Source: JALNZF01 sp049793155
GTDB taxonomy: Bacteria; Nitrospirota; UBA9217
Reading direction: 5' to 3'
DNA length: 64,000 bases
Assembly: GCA_049793155.1 (NCBI GenBank)
Contig: JBARBN010000009.1
Coordinates: 1 to 64,000 of the forward strand
The stretch's first letter is position 1. The number at the start of each line of letters is the position of its first letter. The notes beneath the pieces are model-generated. The model made no database searches. It was not told the origin of the DNA and saw only the letters and a list, made by a program, of their open reading frames with translations. This document shows, in pieces, positions 1-9,764 of this stretch. Made by a program: the position numbers and the translations under genes.

Positions 1-273
1 GTCATGATAATTGCCTATGAGCTTTTTTTGGCATCTGGCGTGTATGAGGGCCGCGTGGCAGGACAGCTCGCGACGCTTGACGAGACCGAGGGTTTTTTTC
101 TTCACTTACAGGAAACCCTTCAAACGACCGGATTTCTTGAACGCGACCACCCCGAACGGATGATGTTCTCGCTGAGGCAGCTCTTCGGCAGGGCACGGAT
201 GAACAGCAGGGATGTCAGCATCCTGCGGGGAATTTTGAGCAGCATCGAGAGAGACTCCCGCTCAAAATTCTAA
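1..273 (+). CDS. trmJ: tRNA (cytidine/uridine-2'-O-)-methyltransferase, C-terminal fragment
   Basis: The frame is open from base 1 (Val-Met-Ile-Ile-Ala-Tyr-Glu-Leu-Phe), so the gene begins outside the window and the internal ATG at 4 is not the start. The last 90 residues carry the TrmJ tail: a helical stretch with ERDHPERMMFSLRQLFGRA followed by SRDVSILRGILSSIE. TrmJ is a SPOUT-family enzyme that 2'-O-methylates position 32 of tRNAs. The catalytic knot domain is not in view, so family membership rests on the tail only. The gene is convergent with ftsZ. The 135 bp between them show no clear terminator. Confidence 0.75.
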   Translation, partial: VMIIAYELFLASGVYEGRVAGQLATLDETEGFFLHLQETLQTTGFLERDHPERMMFSLRQLFGRARMNSRDVSILRGILSSIERDSRSKF

Positions 274-408
274 CAGGAAGGGTAAGTGCTCAATGGATGC
301 AACGAATAGTTATGGAAGAACGCGGTTCACGCCCGTAAGGGATTCAACGGCAGACTTTATTCATGCCTGTTAGGCGGCGGTTTTCCTGCAACGGCTATTC
401 TAGATTGT

Positions 409-1650
<1,242 letters not shown>

Positions 1651-1709
1651 GTTATTATTCTCCTTGATTCTTCTCGCCATGACCTGGCCCCCCTTACTGT
1701 TGACCCGAG

Positions 1710-2930
1710 TTAGACGAATCCTTCCACCCACTTCCACAGACGCTTCAGGCTCCCGTTGCCCCTGAATTTGCTCGGCGCCGTCTGCGCGTTCTCAGCACCG
1801 TAAAGGACAAGCCCCACGCCCGTGGCGTATATGGGGCTGTTCACCACATCCATGAGGCCGCCGATGTTCCTCGGGGTGCCGCGCCGGATCGGCAGGCCGA
1901 GATAGCGCTCCGCGGCATCCTGCACCCCTTCCATGAGGGCAGTACCGCCGGTAAGCACGACGCCGGAGGCGAACATGTCTTCAAACCCGGTCTTCTTGAG
2001 CCGCTGTTGTATCATGCCGAACAGCTCTTCGACACGGGGCTCGATGATCTCACACAGGATCTGGCGTGAGAGGAGCCGGGGCGGCCGCCCGCCGACACTG
2101 GGGACATCGAGGCTTTCCTCGTGCTTCACGAGGGACGACAGTGCGCACCCGTACTTGATCTTGATCTTTTCCGCTTCCGAGGCGGGTGTGCGCAGGCCGA
2201 TGGCGATGTCGTTCGTGAGATGATTTCCGCCGATGGGAAGCACCTCTGTGTGCCACAGGCTGCCTTCGAGGAAGAACGCCAGGTCCGTTGTTCCGCCGCC
2301 GATGTCCACGACGACCACGCCGAGTTCCTGCTCCTCGGAGGTCAGCACGGCCCTGCTCGAGGCAAGCGGCTGCAGCACCAGGTCGTTCACATGCAGACCC
2401 GCGCGCGAGCAACTCTTTACGATGTTCTGAATGGCGGTCACCGCGCCGGTGATGATGTGTACCTTGACATCGAGCCGCGTTCCTGACATTCCGTGCGGGT
2501 CCTTGATCCCGTCCTGGTCGTCTATGATGAATTCCTGCGGTAAAACATGGAGGATCTGCTGGTCCATGGGAATGTTCACGGCCCGGGCACCGTCGATGGC
2601 CCGCGCCACGTCCGCCGGTCCGACCTCACGGTTCTTGATGGCCGCCACACCGCGCGAGTTCATTCCCTTGATGTGGTTGCCGGAGATCCCCACGTACGCC
2701 GCGTTGATCTCCACACCGGCCATAAGCTCGGCCTCGTGCACGGATTTTTTAATGGACTCCACCGTGCTGTCGATGTTGACGACCACGCCTTTTTTCAGTC
2801 CGTGCGAGGGACTGATGCCGATCCCGATGATATCCACCTGTCCGTCGTCTTTGACCTCCCCGACGATGGCGCAGACCTTGGTCGTTCCGAGGTCCAGACC
2901 TACAAGCACATTATTCGGTTTTTTTGCCAC
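1710..2930 (-). CDS. ftsA: Cell division protein FtsA
   Basis: Actin-like ATPase that tethers FtsZ to the inner membrane and recruits later divisome proteins. Visible are the phosphate loop LDLGTTKVCAIVGE, VVDIGGGTTDLAFF, the adenosine motif VLTGGTALMEG, and a C-terminal amphipathic helix (LKRLWKWVEGFV) of the membrane-targeting type. I chose the GTG at 2930 because AAGGAGG sits 5 nt before it. An upstream ATG at 2945 overlaps that ribosome site and has no good one of its own. About 406 residues, normal for the family. It lies between ftsQ and ftsZ in the usual order. Confidence 0.96.
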   Translation of the reverse strand: MAKKPNNVLVGLDLGTTKVCAIVGEVKDDGQVDIIGIGISPSHGLKKGVVVNIDSTVESIKKSVHEAELMAGVEINAAYVGISGNHIKGMNSRGVAAIKNREVGPADVARAIDGARAVNIPMDQQILHVLPQEFIIDDQDGIKDPHGMSGTRLDVKVHIITGAVTAIQNIVKSCSRAGLHVNDLVLQPLASSRAVLTSEEQELGVVVVDIGGGTTDLAFFLEGSLWHTEVLPIGGNHLTNDIAIGLRTPASEAEKIKIKYGCALSSLVKHEESLDVPSVGGRPPRLLSRQILCEIIEPRVEELFGMIQQRLKKTGFEDMFASGVVLTGGTALMEGVQDAAERYLGLPIRRGTPRNIGGLMDVVNSPIYATGVGLVLYGAENAQTAPSKFRGNGSLKRLWKWVEGFV

Positions 2931-2946
2931 TGCGTCCTCCTTCATC

Positions 2947-3031
2947 AGGGTCAAGGGTCATGGGGCAAGGGTCAAGCATTAACTATGTGCCACGCTTTTT
3001 CTTGACCCCTGACCCCTGCCCCTTGCCCCCC
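2947..3031. repeat. Inverted-repeat word element, family GGGTCAA, between ftsQ and ftsA
   Basis: The first arm (about 2947-2976) is made of the words gggtcaa and ggggcaa. After a spacer of about 23 bp the second arm (3000-3030) repeats them as the reverse complement (cttgacccctgacccctg). The arms can pair into one long imperfect hairpin. The second arm lies inside ftsQ and supplies its last residues (GGKGQGSGVKKKRGT). One of about ten elements of this design in the window. Confidence 0.8.
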
Positions 3032-3882
3032 GCATTTTTCACCATCACTGCAGCCTGCCGCTCGGGACGAAGGTCCACGTAGGCGATCTCCAGGCCGCGC
3101 TGTGTTCCGTCAGACAGGATCTCGGCAAGCCTGCGGAGCTTTTCCGGATAATTGCCCGTGCCGATCTTGAACTCATGGTCGGCATACAAAACGCTGAGCG
3201 TCTCGGGAGACCCTGCCTTGATCGTCACCTCATTCATCCTCCACCCGCCCCGTTCGGCGATCTCGGCAACGAGCGTCAGCGCTTCGGCCATGCCTTCGTA
3301 CGTAACCTGCTCGCCAAGCCGTATGCGAGACTCCTTGACAGCCACGACCGGGAGCTGCCATTCTGATGCGTTTTCTTTCGCGACCTTGTCGATAACGACC
3401 CCTTCGCTATCCATCACATACCTGCTGTTCCCGGTATCCAGCAGCGCAAAGGCGACCCGCTCGGTAATGACCATGCTGATCCTGTTCGGCAGACGGCGGT
3501 ATATCCTGACATCCTTCACCCAGGGGTTCGCGCGCGCTCGCCTGACGGGGGTCTCAAGGTCTACTCTGAAAATATTCTGGCCGGTGAAAACGCCGGCGAT
3601 CTCCTTGAGATCTGCCTGACTCACCTGCTTCGCACCCTTGACGTCAACGCCCGCGATCTGGAACATCTCGGCGTGCAGGAGCATCTGGTACCCTTTCCAG
3701 GCCAGCAGGCCGCCCGCTGCGATCAGAATGACCGTGATGATCTGCAGTGCAACATGTTTGATCCCGGTTCCGCCTGCACGCGACCGTCCGGTGGTGCGGC
3801 CCACGATGGCCCGCTTTACGGTCGAGCGGTTCGAGCTTCCGCGATACGATCTCGGGACCTTGACGTTCTTATAGTCTCTCAT
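2983..3882 (-). CDS. ftsQ: Cell division protein FtsQ/DivIB
   Basis: Bitopic inner-membrane divisome protein that bridges FtsA/FtsZ and the FtsB-FtsL-FtsI complex. The 299 residues show a basic cytoplasmic N-terminus rich in Arg and Ser (1-42), one membrane span (about 45-66), a POTRA domain beginning FQIAGVDVKGAKQVS, then the FtsQ beta domain. The last 15 residues (GGKGQGSGVKKKRGT) are low-complexity and are encoded by an arm of a repeat element, so the native C-terminus was probably shorter. It sits between ddl and ftsA, as is common. Confidence 0.93.
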   Translation of the reverse strand: MRDYKNVKVPRSYRGSSNRSTVKRAIVGRTTGRSRAGGTGIKHVALQIITVILIAAGGLLAWKGYQMLLHAEMFQIAGVDVKGAKQVSQADLKEIAGVFTGQNIFRVDLETPVRRARANPWVKDVRIYRRLPNRISMVITERVAFALLDTGNSRYVMDSEGVVIDKVAKENASEWQLPVVAVKESRIRLGEQVTYEGMAEALTLVAEIAERGGWRMNEVTIKAGSPETLSVLYADHEFKIGTGNYPEKLRRLAEILSDGTQRGLEIAYVDLRPERQAAVMVKNAGGKGQGSGVKKKRGT

Positions 3883-3885
3883 AGT

Positions 3886-3975
3886 CGATTTCGGATTGAT
3901 GATTGCGGAATGCGGAATAACTGATTCTCGCTATTCGAAAAGCTTCTCATCCGCAATCCGAAATCCGCAATCTAA
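3886..3975. repeat. Inverted-repeat word element, family GCGGATTTCGGATT, between ddl and ftsQ
   Basis: The left arm (about 3886-3919) reads as repeated ttcggattgatgattgcgg words. The right arm (about 3949-3973) is their reverse complement (ccgcaatccgaaatccgcaa). Spacer about 30 bp. The element fills the whole gap between ddl and ftsQ. The same word family recurs between rsmH and the STAS gene (18430-18539). Confidence 0.8.
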
Positions 3976-3978
3976 AAT

Positions 3979-4905
3979 TTATGCTTTCACAAGCGCCAAT
4001 CGCAGAATTTCCTCCACCAGGTCAGGGAACGACATGCCGACACCTCGTGCGATATCGGGCAACAGGCTCGTAGCCGTCATCCCCGGCAGGGTGTTCACTT
4101 CAAGGATATACGGAGTGCCGGCGGCATCAATAATAAAATCGACCCTGCTGTATCCCCTGCAGTCCAGGGCGCGATGCGCGGCCAACCCCGCATCGAGCGT
4201 CCGTTTGTACACCGCTTCGGGGACCCGGGCGGGAAAGAAATGTTCCGACATCCCTTGTTCGTACTTTGCCTTATAGCTGTAGAAAACATCCTTGGGCACG
4301 ATCTCGATGGCGCCCAACGCGCGCTCGCCCAGAATGCCGACCTGTATCTCCATCCCGCGGATGTACTGTTCGATCAGCACCTCGCGATCATACAAAAGGG
4401 CTTGTTTCACCGCAGGGGCAAGTTCGTCACCCGTGTTGACCAGACTCACCCCCACACTTGATCCCTCGGAGCTCGGTTTGACAACAAGGGGGAAACCGAT
4501 CTTCGTCTGCGCTGTCGTGAGCGATTCCTTATCGCCGGCGGATGCAACCATGAACGGTCCCACGTGAAGACCGTAGGCCTTGAACACGGCCTTGGAGATG
4601 ATCTTGTTCATGCCCATGGCGCTCGCGAGAATGCCCGAGCCCGTGTAAGGAATACCCATGACCTCGAGCAGTCCCTGGATCGCGCCATCCTCGCCGAATT
4701 TGCCATGGAGACCGTTGAAGGCGACCTCGATGCCGGTCTGCCGTATCCGTTCGGCGACATCCCGTCCGACATCAATTGGCACGGCGGCATATCCCTTTGC
4801 CACGAGCGCCTGCAGGATCGCGTTCCCGCTCGAAAGCGAGACCTCCCGCTCCGACGACAACCCGCCCATGAGAACACCGATCTTTTTCTTCGTCACCAAT
4901 CCCAT
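3979..4905 (-). CDS. ddl: D-alanine--D-alanine ligase
   Basis: ATP-grasp ligase that makes the D-Ala-D-Ala dipeptide used by MurF. The 308 residues are family-sized. The N-terminal motif KKIGVLMGGLSSEREVSLSSG, the central ATP-binding loop (FPLVVKPSSEGSSVGVS) and the C-terminal YSRVDFIID...LEVNTLPGMT with its Mg and substrate residues are all present. The start ATG at 4905 has only a weak ribosome site. It lies in the usual place between murB and ftsQ, flanked on both sides by inverted-repeat elements. Confidence 0.97.
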   Translation of the reverse strand: MGLVTKKKIGVLMGGLSSEREVSLSSGNAILQALVAKGYAAVPIDVGRDVAERIRQTGIEVAFNGLHGKFGEDGAIQGLLEVMGIPYTGSGILASAMGMNKIISKAVFKAYGLHVGPFMVASAGDKESLTTAQTKIGFPLVVKPSSEGSSVGVSLVNTGDELAPAVKQALLYDREVLIEQYIRGMEIQVGILGERALGAIEIVPKDVFYSYKAKYEQGMSEHFFPARVPEAVYKRTLDAGLAAHRALDCRGYSRVDFIIDAAGTPYILEVNTLPGMTATSLLPDIARGVGMSFPDLVEEILRLALVKA

Positions 4906-4920
4906 GCTCGTTTCACTCGC

Positions 4921-5062
4921 AGTCTTTTGAGTCTAAAGAGCCTAATGAGTCTAATGAGTCTGAAGAGTTTTTAGAGTTCTTGAGTTGTTAAAGATTCTCA
5001 CTCGTTAGACTCGTCAGACTCGATGAACTCTATCGACTCTTTATCCGACTCGTTAGTCTTCG
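4921..5062. repeat. Inverted-repeat word element, family GAGTCTAAT (9-bp period), between murB and ddl
   Basis: The left arm (4921-4988) is a degenerate 9-bp tandem of gagtctaat, gagtctgaa and gagttctta words. The right arm (about 4996-5061) carries the reverse complement (actcgttagactcgtcagac) and reaches the last codons of murB. With arms of over 60 bp and a spacer of less than 10 bp, this is the longest potential hairpin of the set. Confidence 0.82.
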
Positions 5063-5961
5063 CCTATTATTTTTATCTCCGGCACAAGCCGGACACCCGA
5101 TACCTCAAGGACTTTCTCTTTGACTATCTCCATGAGCGCAAGTACATCCGCTGCCTTCGCATTCCCCGTGTTCACGATCACGTTGGCGTGTTTTTCCGAA
5201 ACCTGCGCACCACCGATCGTTCTGCCCTTGAGCCCGGCACTCTCTATCAGCATGCCCGCTGACTCTTCCTGCGGGTTTTTGAACACCGATCCTGCATTCG
5301 GGAGGCCCCATGGCTGGCGCTGTTTTCTCGCGTCGAGCAGTTCTTTCAGCCGTAATTTGATCTTCCCTTTATCATCGCGCCGCAGGACCACCCGCACCTC
5401 CAGCACCAGGTGCCCTTCGGGGATGGAGGCCATCCGGTAGCCGAACTCCATTTCCTCCGCGCTCCTGGTGCTCAGCTCGCCCTCGGGAGAGATCAGGGTA
5501 ACGGATTCAATCACATCCCCCATCTCACCTAGGGACGTGCCGGCGTTCATGCAGACCGCGCCGCCGACCGTACCCGGGATGCCTGCGGCGAACTCAAGGC
5601 CCGTGAGCCCCTGCTCCACGGAAAAGGACAGCAGCTTGGCCAGCGACGCGCCGGCCTCAGCGTACACTACGACAAAAGAGCCGCCGATCGAGCGGTATTC
5701 CCGTTCGATCTTGATCGTATTCATGCGATGCAGGGCGATCATCACCCCGCGAAACCCGCCGTCCCGGACAAGCAGGTTGGTGCCCCCGCCGATGATGAAG
5801 TAGCGCAGGTTCCGGGTCTTGATCGTCTGCAGAAGGAGACGAAGGTCCTCCCGGTCGGCGGGCCAGGCAAGGACATCGGCCGGACCGCCGATGGTGTACG
5901 ACGTATGCCTGCTCAGCGGCTCGTCACTCTTTATGTCGCCTTTAAAGTTATTTATCTCCAC
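5053..5961 (-). CDS. murB: UDP-N-acetylenolpyruvoylglucosamine reductase MurB
   Basis: FAD-dependent enzyme that reduces UDP-GlcNAc-enolpyruvate to UDP-MurNAc. The N-terminus shows SRHTSYTIGGPADVL, then the FAD site GGGTNLLVRDGG and GIPGTVGGAV. The motif NAGSVFKNP holds the catalytic Ser, and the C-terminal AQVSEKHANVIVN completes a type II MurB without the extra E. coli-type insert. 302 residues. The start overlaps the end of murC by 14 nt, pointing to translational coupling. Confidence 0.97.
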   Translation of the reverse strand: MEINNFKGDIKSDEPLSRHTSYTIGGPADVLAWPADREDLRLLLQTIKTRNLRYFIIGGGTNLLVRDGGFRGVMIALHRMNTIKIEREYRSIGGSFVVVYAEAGASLAKLLSFSVEQGLTGLEFAAGIPGTVGGAVCMNAGTSLGEMGDVIESVTLISPEGELSTRSAEEMEFGYRMASIPEGHLVLEVRVVLRRDDKGKIKLRLKELLDARKQRQPWGLPNAGSVFKNPQEESAGMLIESAGLKGRTIGGAQVSEKHANVIVNTGNAKAADVLALMEIVKEKVLEVSGVRLVPEIKIIGED

Positions 5962-7327
5962 GTTTCAGTCTCTCCACGACCTGTTCCCCGAGCTTCCATA
6001 CGTCTCCGGCGCCGAGCGTGATCATAAGGTCGCCCTTCTTAAGAACTGAGGCCATGTGTTCGACGATCTTTTCGCGGTCCGAAATGAAAGTCACATCTTT
6101 ATGCCCGTATTTCTTGATCCCTTCGTACAAGGCCTGGCCCGTCACGCCGGGGATCGGCTTTTCACCTGCCGCATAGATGTCCATGACCACCAGGGCGTCG
6201 GCCTGGTTGAACGCGGTAAAGAACTCCTCGAGCAGATGCTGCGTCCTCGTATAGCGGTGGGGCTGGAACACCACGACCACACGCCGCTCCATGCCAGCCG
6301 CCGCCGCTGCAAGCGTGGCTTTTACCTCCGTGGGATGGTGACCGTAATCATCAACGATCGTTATCCCGCCTACCTCGCCCTTGATCTGGAACCGCCGCTG
6401 CACGCCGCTGAAGTTCTTGAGCGCTTTTCTGATGACCTCGAGATCGACGTCCAGTTCCCGTGCCACGGCAATAGCCGCAAGGCTGTTGTTGATATTGTGC
6501 ACACCGGGCACCGAGAGCTCGAACCATCCCAGGTCGAGGGTGTGGTGCAGCACCTTGAACGCCGAGCCGAGCGGCTTGAGCGAGATATCACGCGCCTGGT
6601 AATCGGCCTGCGAGCTCATACCGTAAGTCAGATACCGTTTCTGCACGAACGGGATAAGGGCCTGGATATGCGGCTGGTCCAGGCATAAGATGGACACGCC
6701 GTAGAACGGGACCTTGTTGATGAAGGCAAGAAATGCCTCCTTGATCTCGTGGATGTCCTTATAATAATCAAGATGCTCTTCATCGATGGTCGTGACCACG
6801 CCGATGGTCGGGGAGAGCTTCAGGAAACTCCCGTCGCTCTCGTCCGCCTCGGCCACGAGGAACTCGCCCTGGCCCAGCTTGGCGTTCGTGCCGAGGCTGT
6901 TCAGTTTTCCGCCGATCACGACCGTGGGGTCGATCCCGCCTGCCGCGAGAACCGTGGCTACCATGGACGTTGTCGTGGTCTTTCCGTGCGCGCCCGCGAT
7001 GGCAACGCCGTACTTGAGCCGCATGAGTTCGGCGAGCATCTCTGCCCGGGGAATTACCGGGATCTGCTTTTCCCGCGCTGCGATCACCTCAACATTGTCG
7101 CTCTTCACCGCCGATGAGATCACGACCACGTGCGGCGACGAGACGTTTTCGGCGCGGTGGCCGATGAAGATCTCGCTGCCCAGTTTTTTAAGCCGCTCTG
7201 TTGTGTCCGACTCCTTCATGTCCGAGCCGGTTACCTTATACCCGAGGTTCAGCAGCACCTCGGCAATGCCGCTCATGCCGATGCCGCCAATCCCCACAAA
7301 ATGGATGTGTTTAATTTTTTTGAACAT
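5948..7327 (-). CDS. murC: UDP-N-acetylmuramate--L-alanine ligase MurC
   Basis: Adds L-Ala to UDP-MurNAc, the first step of stem-peptide assembly. The N-terminal Rossmann motif HFVGIGGIGMSGIAEVL, the ATP loop GAHGKTTTTSMVATVL, the central HLDYYKD and the C-terminal FQPHRYTRT are all seen. 459 residues, normal. Its start overlaps murG by 17 nt and its end overlaps murB by 14 nt, so the three genes are tightly coupled. Confidence 0.97.
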   Translation of the reverse strand: MFKKIKHIHFVGIGGIGMSGIAEVLLNLGYKVTGSDMKESDTTERLKKLGSEIFIGHRAENVSSPHVVVISSAVKSDNVEVIAAREKQIPVIPRAEMLAELMRLKYGVAIAGAHGKTTTTSMVATVLAAGGIDPTVVIGGKLNSLGTNAKLGQGEFLVAEADESDGSFLKLSPTIGVVTTIDEEHLDYYKDIHEIKEAFLAFINKVPFYGVSILCLDQPHIQALIPFVQKRYLTYGMSSQADYQARDISLKPLGSAFKVLHHTLDLGWFELSVPGVHNINNSLAAIAVARELDVDLEVIRKALKNFSGVQRRFQIKGEVGGITIVDDYGHHPTEVKATLAAAAAGMERRVVVVFQPHRYTRTQHLLEEFFTAFNQADALVVMDIYAAGEKPIPGVTGQALYEGIKKYGHKDVTFISDREKIVEHMASVLKKGDLMITLGAGDVWKLGEQVVERLKRGDK

Positions 7328-8393
7328 AATCTTTGCAGATCCTCACGATCTCCGCTGCCGCCGTATTCTTCATCGGAGCCGAGCCCGCCGCGCCGGCCCC
7401 CTCTGCACTGTACTTTTTGATGACGTTTGCCAGTTTCTCCGGCGTCAGGTCCTTCTGTATGATCACCTCGGCCGTGCCGCGCGCTGCCAGCGTCGCTGCA
7501 TTGTACTCCTGGTGGTTGTCCGCGGCAAAGGGAAAGGGGACCAGGACAGCACGCCTCCCGCACACCGCAAGTTCAGCCACCGTGGTTGCTCCGGACCGGC
7601 TGACCACCAGGTCGGCAGCGGCGTAAGCCCCTGCCATGTCGTGTATATACGGGAGCACGACCGCGTTCACCCCCGCAGCGCGATAGCCCGCAGCGACCTC
7701 GACAACGTCTTTTTCCCCGGTCTGGTGAAGGACCTGAAGCTCGCTGATGTCTTTCAGATATACGGCGGCGTGCTTCATTGCCGTGTTGATGGCGTGAGCG
7801 CCACCGCTCCCGCCCATCACAAAGACCGTGAACCTTCCCGGTTCAAGGCCGAAACCGGCGAGCGACTTGGCGCGGTCGCCCTGTTCAATCCCCTGCCTTA
7901 CCAGCGGACCGAGACTAACTGTTTTCGCGGGAGGGAAGAACTTCTGCGCCCCTGTCCCGGGAAAGCAGAGGATCACCTTGTCGGCGAGCCTCCCCAGGGT
8001 CCTGTTCGCAAGCCCTGCATAGGAATTCGGCTCCACAATAAATAAAGGACGCCGGAGCCCTAATGCTGCAAGGCCCATCGGACCCGAGGAATATCCACCC
8101 ACTCCGATCACCACATCGGGCCTGATATCACGAAGCACCATCAAGGACTGGAATACGCTCATCGGAAGCATTCCTATTGTCTTGATGATGGACAGGAGCT
8201 TCATGCCTTTAAGCTTACCGACCGTGATATAGCGGACCGGTAATCCTTCTTTCGGAAGCACCTTGGCCTCGATTCCCTGACTTGTGCCGACGAACAGGAC
8301 CTCGTTTCCGCTCTCCTTCAGCAGCTCACGGGCGATGGCGATCCCGGGATACAGATGACCTCCGGTCCCTCCGCCTGCGATAATGACTTTCAT
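7311..8393 (-). CDS. murG: Lipid II synthase (UDP-GlcNAc transferase) MurG
   Basis: Peripheral inner-membrane glycosyltransferase that adds GlcNAc to lipid I to make lipid II. The GT-B fold is marked by the N-terminal glycine loop IIAGGGTGGHLYPGIAIA, the second glycine loop VMGGSGGAHAINTA and the sugar-nucleotide site SRSGATTVAELAVCGR. 360 residues, full length. An inverted-repeat element separates it from ftsW, and it overlaps murC by 17 nt. Confidence 0.97.
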   Translation of the reverse strand: MKVIIAGGGTGGHLYPGIAIARELLKESGNEVLFVGTSQGIEAKVLPKEGLPVRYITVGKLKGMKLLSIIKTIGMLPMSVFQSLMVLRDIRPDVVIGVGGYSSGPMGLAALGLRRPLFIVEPNSYAGLANRTLGRLADKVILCFPGTGAQKFFPPAKTVSLGPLVRQGIEQGDRAKSLAGFGLEPGRFTVFVMGGSGGAHAINTAMKHAAVYLKDISELQVLHQTGEKDVVEVAAGYRAAGVNAVVLPYIHDMAGAYAAADLVVSRSGATTVAELAVCGRRAVLVPFPFAADNHQEYNAATLAARGTAEVIIQKDLTPEKLANVIKKYSAEGAGAAGSAPMKNTAAAEIVRICKDYVQKN

Positions 8394-8414
8394 GCTAATA
8401 ACTCTGCAAAATCC

Positions 8415-8518
8415 TTTTCACCGCAGAGGACGCAGTGACAGCGGAGAAAAAAAACGGACAAAATATATTGAATGTGGTAGTGCATCCCTCTGCGACCTCC
8501 GCGTTCTGCGGTAAAAGC
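8415..8518. repeat. Inverted-repeat word element, family ACCGCAGAGGACGCAG, between ftsW and murG
   Basis: The left arm (about 8420-8447) reads accgcagaggacgcagtgac. The right arm (about 8487-8516) is the reverse complement of the same words (tgcgacctccgcgttctgcg). The spacer of about 40 bp is AT-rich. The vocabulary resembles the cacggag element between mnmE and mnmG. Confidence 0.78.
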
Positions 8519-8529
8519 CGTTGTCTTTT

Positions 8530-9702
8530 TCAACTCGTCTCTTTCGATATATTGAGCAGCACCCCGAGTGCCATCATGGTTATCACCAGCGATGAGCCGC
8601 CGTAGCTCATAAGCGGGAGCGCGATGCCCTTGGTCGGCAGCAGCCCGGTCACGACCAGCATGTTGATCAGCCCCTGAAAGCAGATCAGGAGCGTGATGCC
8701 GAGAGCGAGCAGGCGACTGAACGGATCTCCCGAGGCGCGTGCGATACGCACACCGCGCAATAATATGATGAGAAAGAGCACCAGCACCCCGAGCGCCCCG
8801 ATCAGGCCAAGCTCTTCCCCGATCACCGCATAGATGAAATCGGAATGCCGCTCCGGAAGGAAGAGAAGCTTCTGCCTGCCTTCGCCCAGACCCCGCCCGA
8901 ACACACCGCCGCTGCCGAAGGCAAGGAACGACTGGATGATCTGATGGCCCGCCCCCTGCGGGTCGGCCCAGGGGTCGAGGAAAGAGAAGATCCTGCGGGC
9001 ACGGTACGCGCTGTGAGCCACCGCAATATAGACGAAAGGGAGCGCAGCAAGAACAGTACCGCCGAGCTGAAGCAGGTTCGCCCCCCCGGCGAAGAGCATG
9101 ATCCCGGCCACGCCGGCGAGCGTCATGGCAGCGCCGAAATCCGGTTGACGGAGCGCCAGGAGCAGGAACATTCCGGTCACGAGGTAGGCCGGGAACAGTC
9201 CGTTCTTGAAATCGCGCAGCGCTTCCTGCTTTTTCACGATGTAAGAGCTCATGTACACCACGATCGCGAACTTCGCAAGCTCCGACGGCTGGAACGAAAC
9301 AAAACCGAGACGCAGCCACCTCCTGGACCCGTTGACCATTCTTCCCACGCCGGGAACGAGCGTAGACGCGAGCAGCAGCAGGGAAACGACCAGCAGGACG
9401 AGCACGGCCCGCCGGTCCTGAAGCACGTGATGGTCCATGCGCATCGTACCGGCCATCAGCGCAAGGCCGAAGACGGCCCACATGATCTGGCGCTTCATGA
9501 AGTACGCCGGGTCGTCGTAGGTGGTAAGCGCAACAACGCTGCTTGAGCTGTACACCATGACGACGCTGCCCACCACGAGCGCCAGAATTGCGGTGAGCAG
9601 CGGTGTGTCGTAATGACCCTGATGGTGTTTTGAGTTCATAGAGTTCATAGAGTTCATAGAGTTCATAGAGTTCATTGAGTTTATAGAGTTCATTGAGTTC
9701 AT
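8530..9702 (-). CDS. ftsW: Lipid II polymerase FtsW (SEDS family)
   Basis: Polytopic SEDS protein that polymerises septal peptidoglycan together with FtsI. The conserved segments are clear: AKFAIVVYMSSY, the PDFGAAMTL loop, HSDFIYAVIGEELGLIG, and the C-terminal GLLPTKGIALPLMSYGGSS. The frame opens inside a 9-bp tandem repeat that translates as eight MNS/INS triplets before KHHQGHYDTPLL. Seven of these repeat units are in-frame ATGs, none with a ribosome site. The real start is probably the last one (9639, giving 369 residues). Lies between murD and murG. Confidence 0.95.
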   Translation of the reverse strand: MNSMNSINSMNSMNSMNSMNSMNSKHHQGHYDTPLLTAILALVVGSVVMVYSSSSVVALTTYDDPAYFMKRQIMWAVFGLALMAGTMRMDHHVLQDRRAVLVLLVVSLLLLASTLVPGVGRMVNGSRRWLRLGFVSFQPSELAKFAIVVYMSSYIVKKQEALRDFKNGLFPAYLVTGMFLLLALRQPDFGAAMTLAGVAGIMLFAGGANLLQLGGTVLAALPFVYIAVAHSAYRARRIFSFLDPWADPQGAGHQIIQSFLAFGSGGVFGRGLGEGRQKLLFLPERHSDFIYAVIGEELGLIGALGVLVLFLIILLRGVRIARASGDPFSRLLALGITLLICFQGLINMLVVTGLLPTKGIALPLMSYGGSSLVITMMALGVLLNISKETS

Positions 9703-9764
9703 AGAGTTGTCCAGGTTTTTACTCTTTAAACTCTATAGACTCTATTAACTCTACAGACTCATAA
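9631..9764. repeat. Inverted-repeat word element, family GAGTTCATA (9-bp period), between murD and ftsW
   Basis: The left arm (9631-9707) is a nearly perfect tandem of gagttcata with single substitutions. It also encodes the MNS repeats at the start of ftsW. The right arm (about 9720-9763) carries the reverse complement (ctctatagactctattaact) in more degenerate form and includes the last codons of murD. This is the clearest tandem structure of the set. Confidence 0.88.

Noticed and set aside
6786..8045. 419-codon plus-strand frame across murC and murG
   Set aside because: It spans the ends of two certain minus-strand genes, and its composition is that of a shadow frame.
9631..9764. Tandem 9-bp repeat considered as a CRISPR-like array
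   Set aside because: There are no unique spacers, the period is 9 bp and no cas gene is in the window. It belongs to the inverted word-repeat set.
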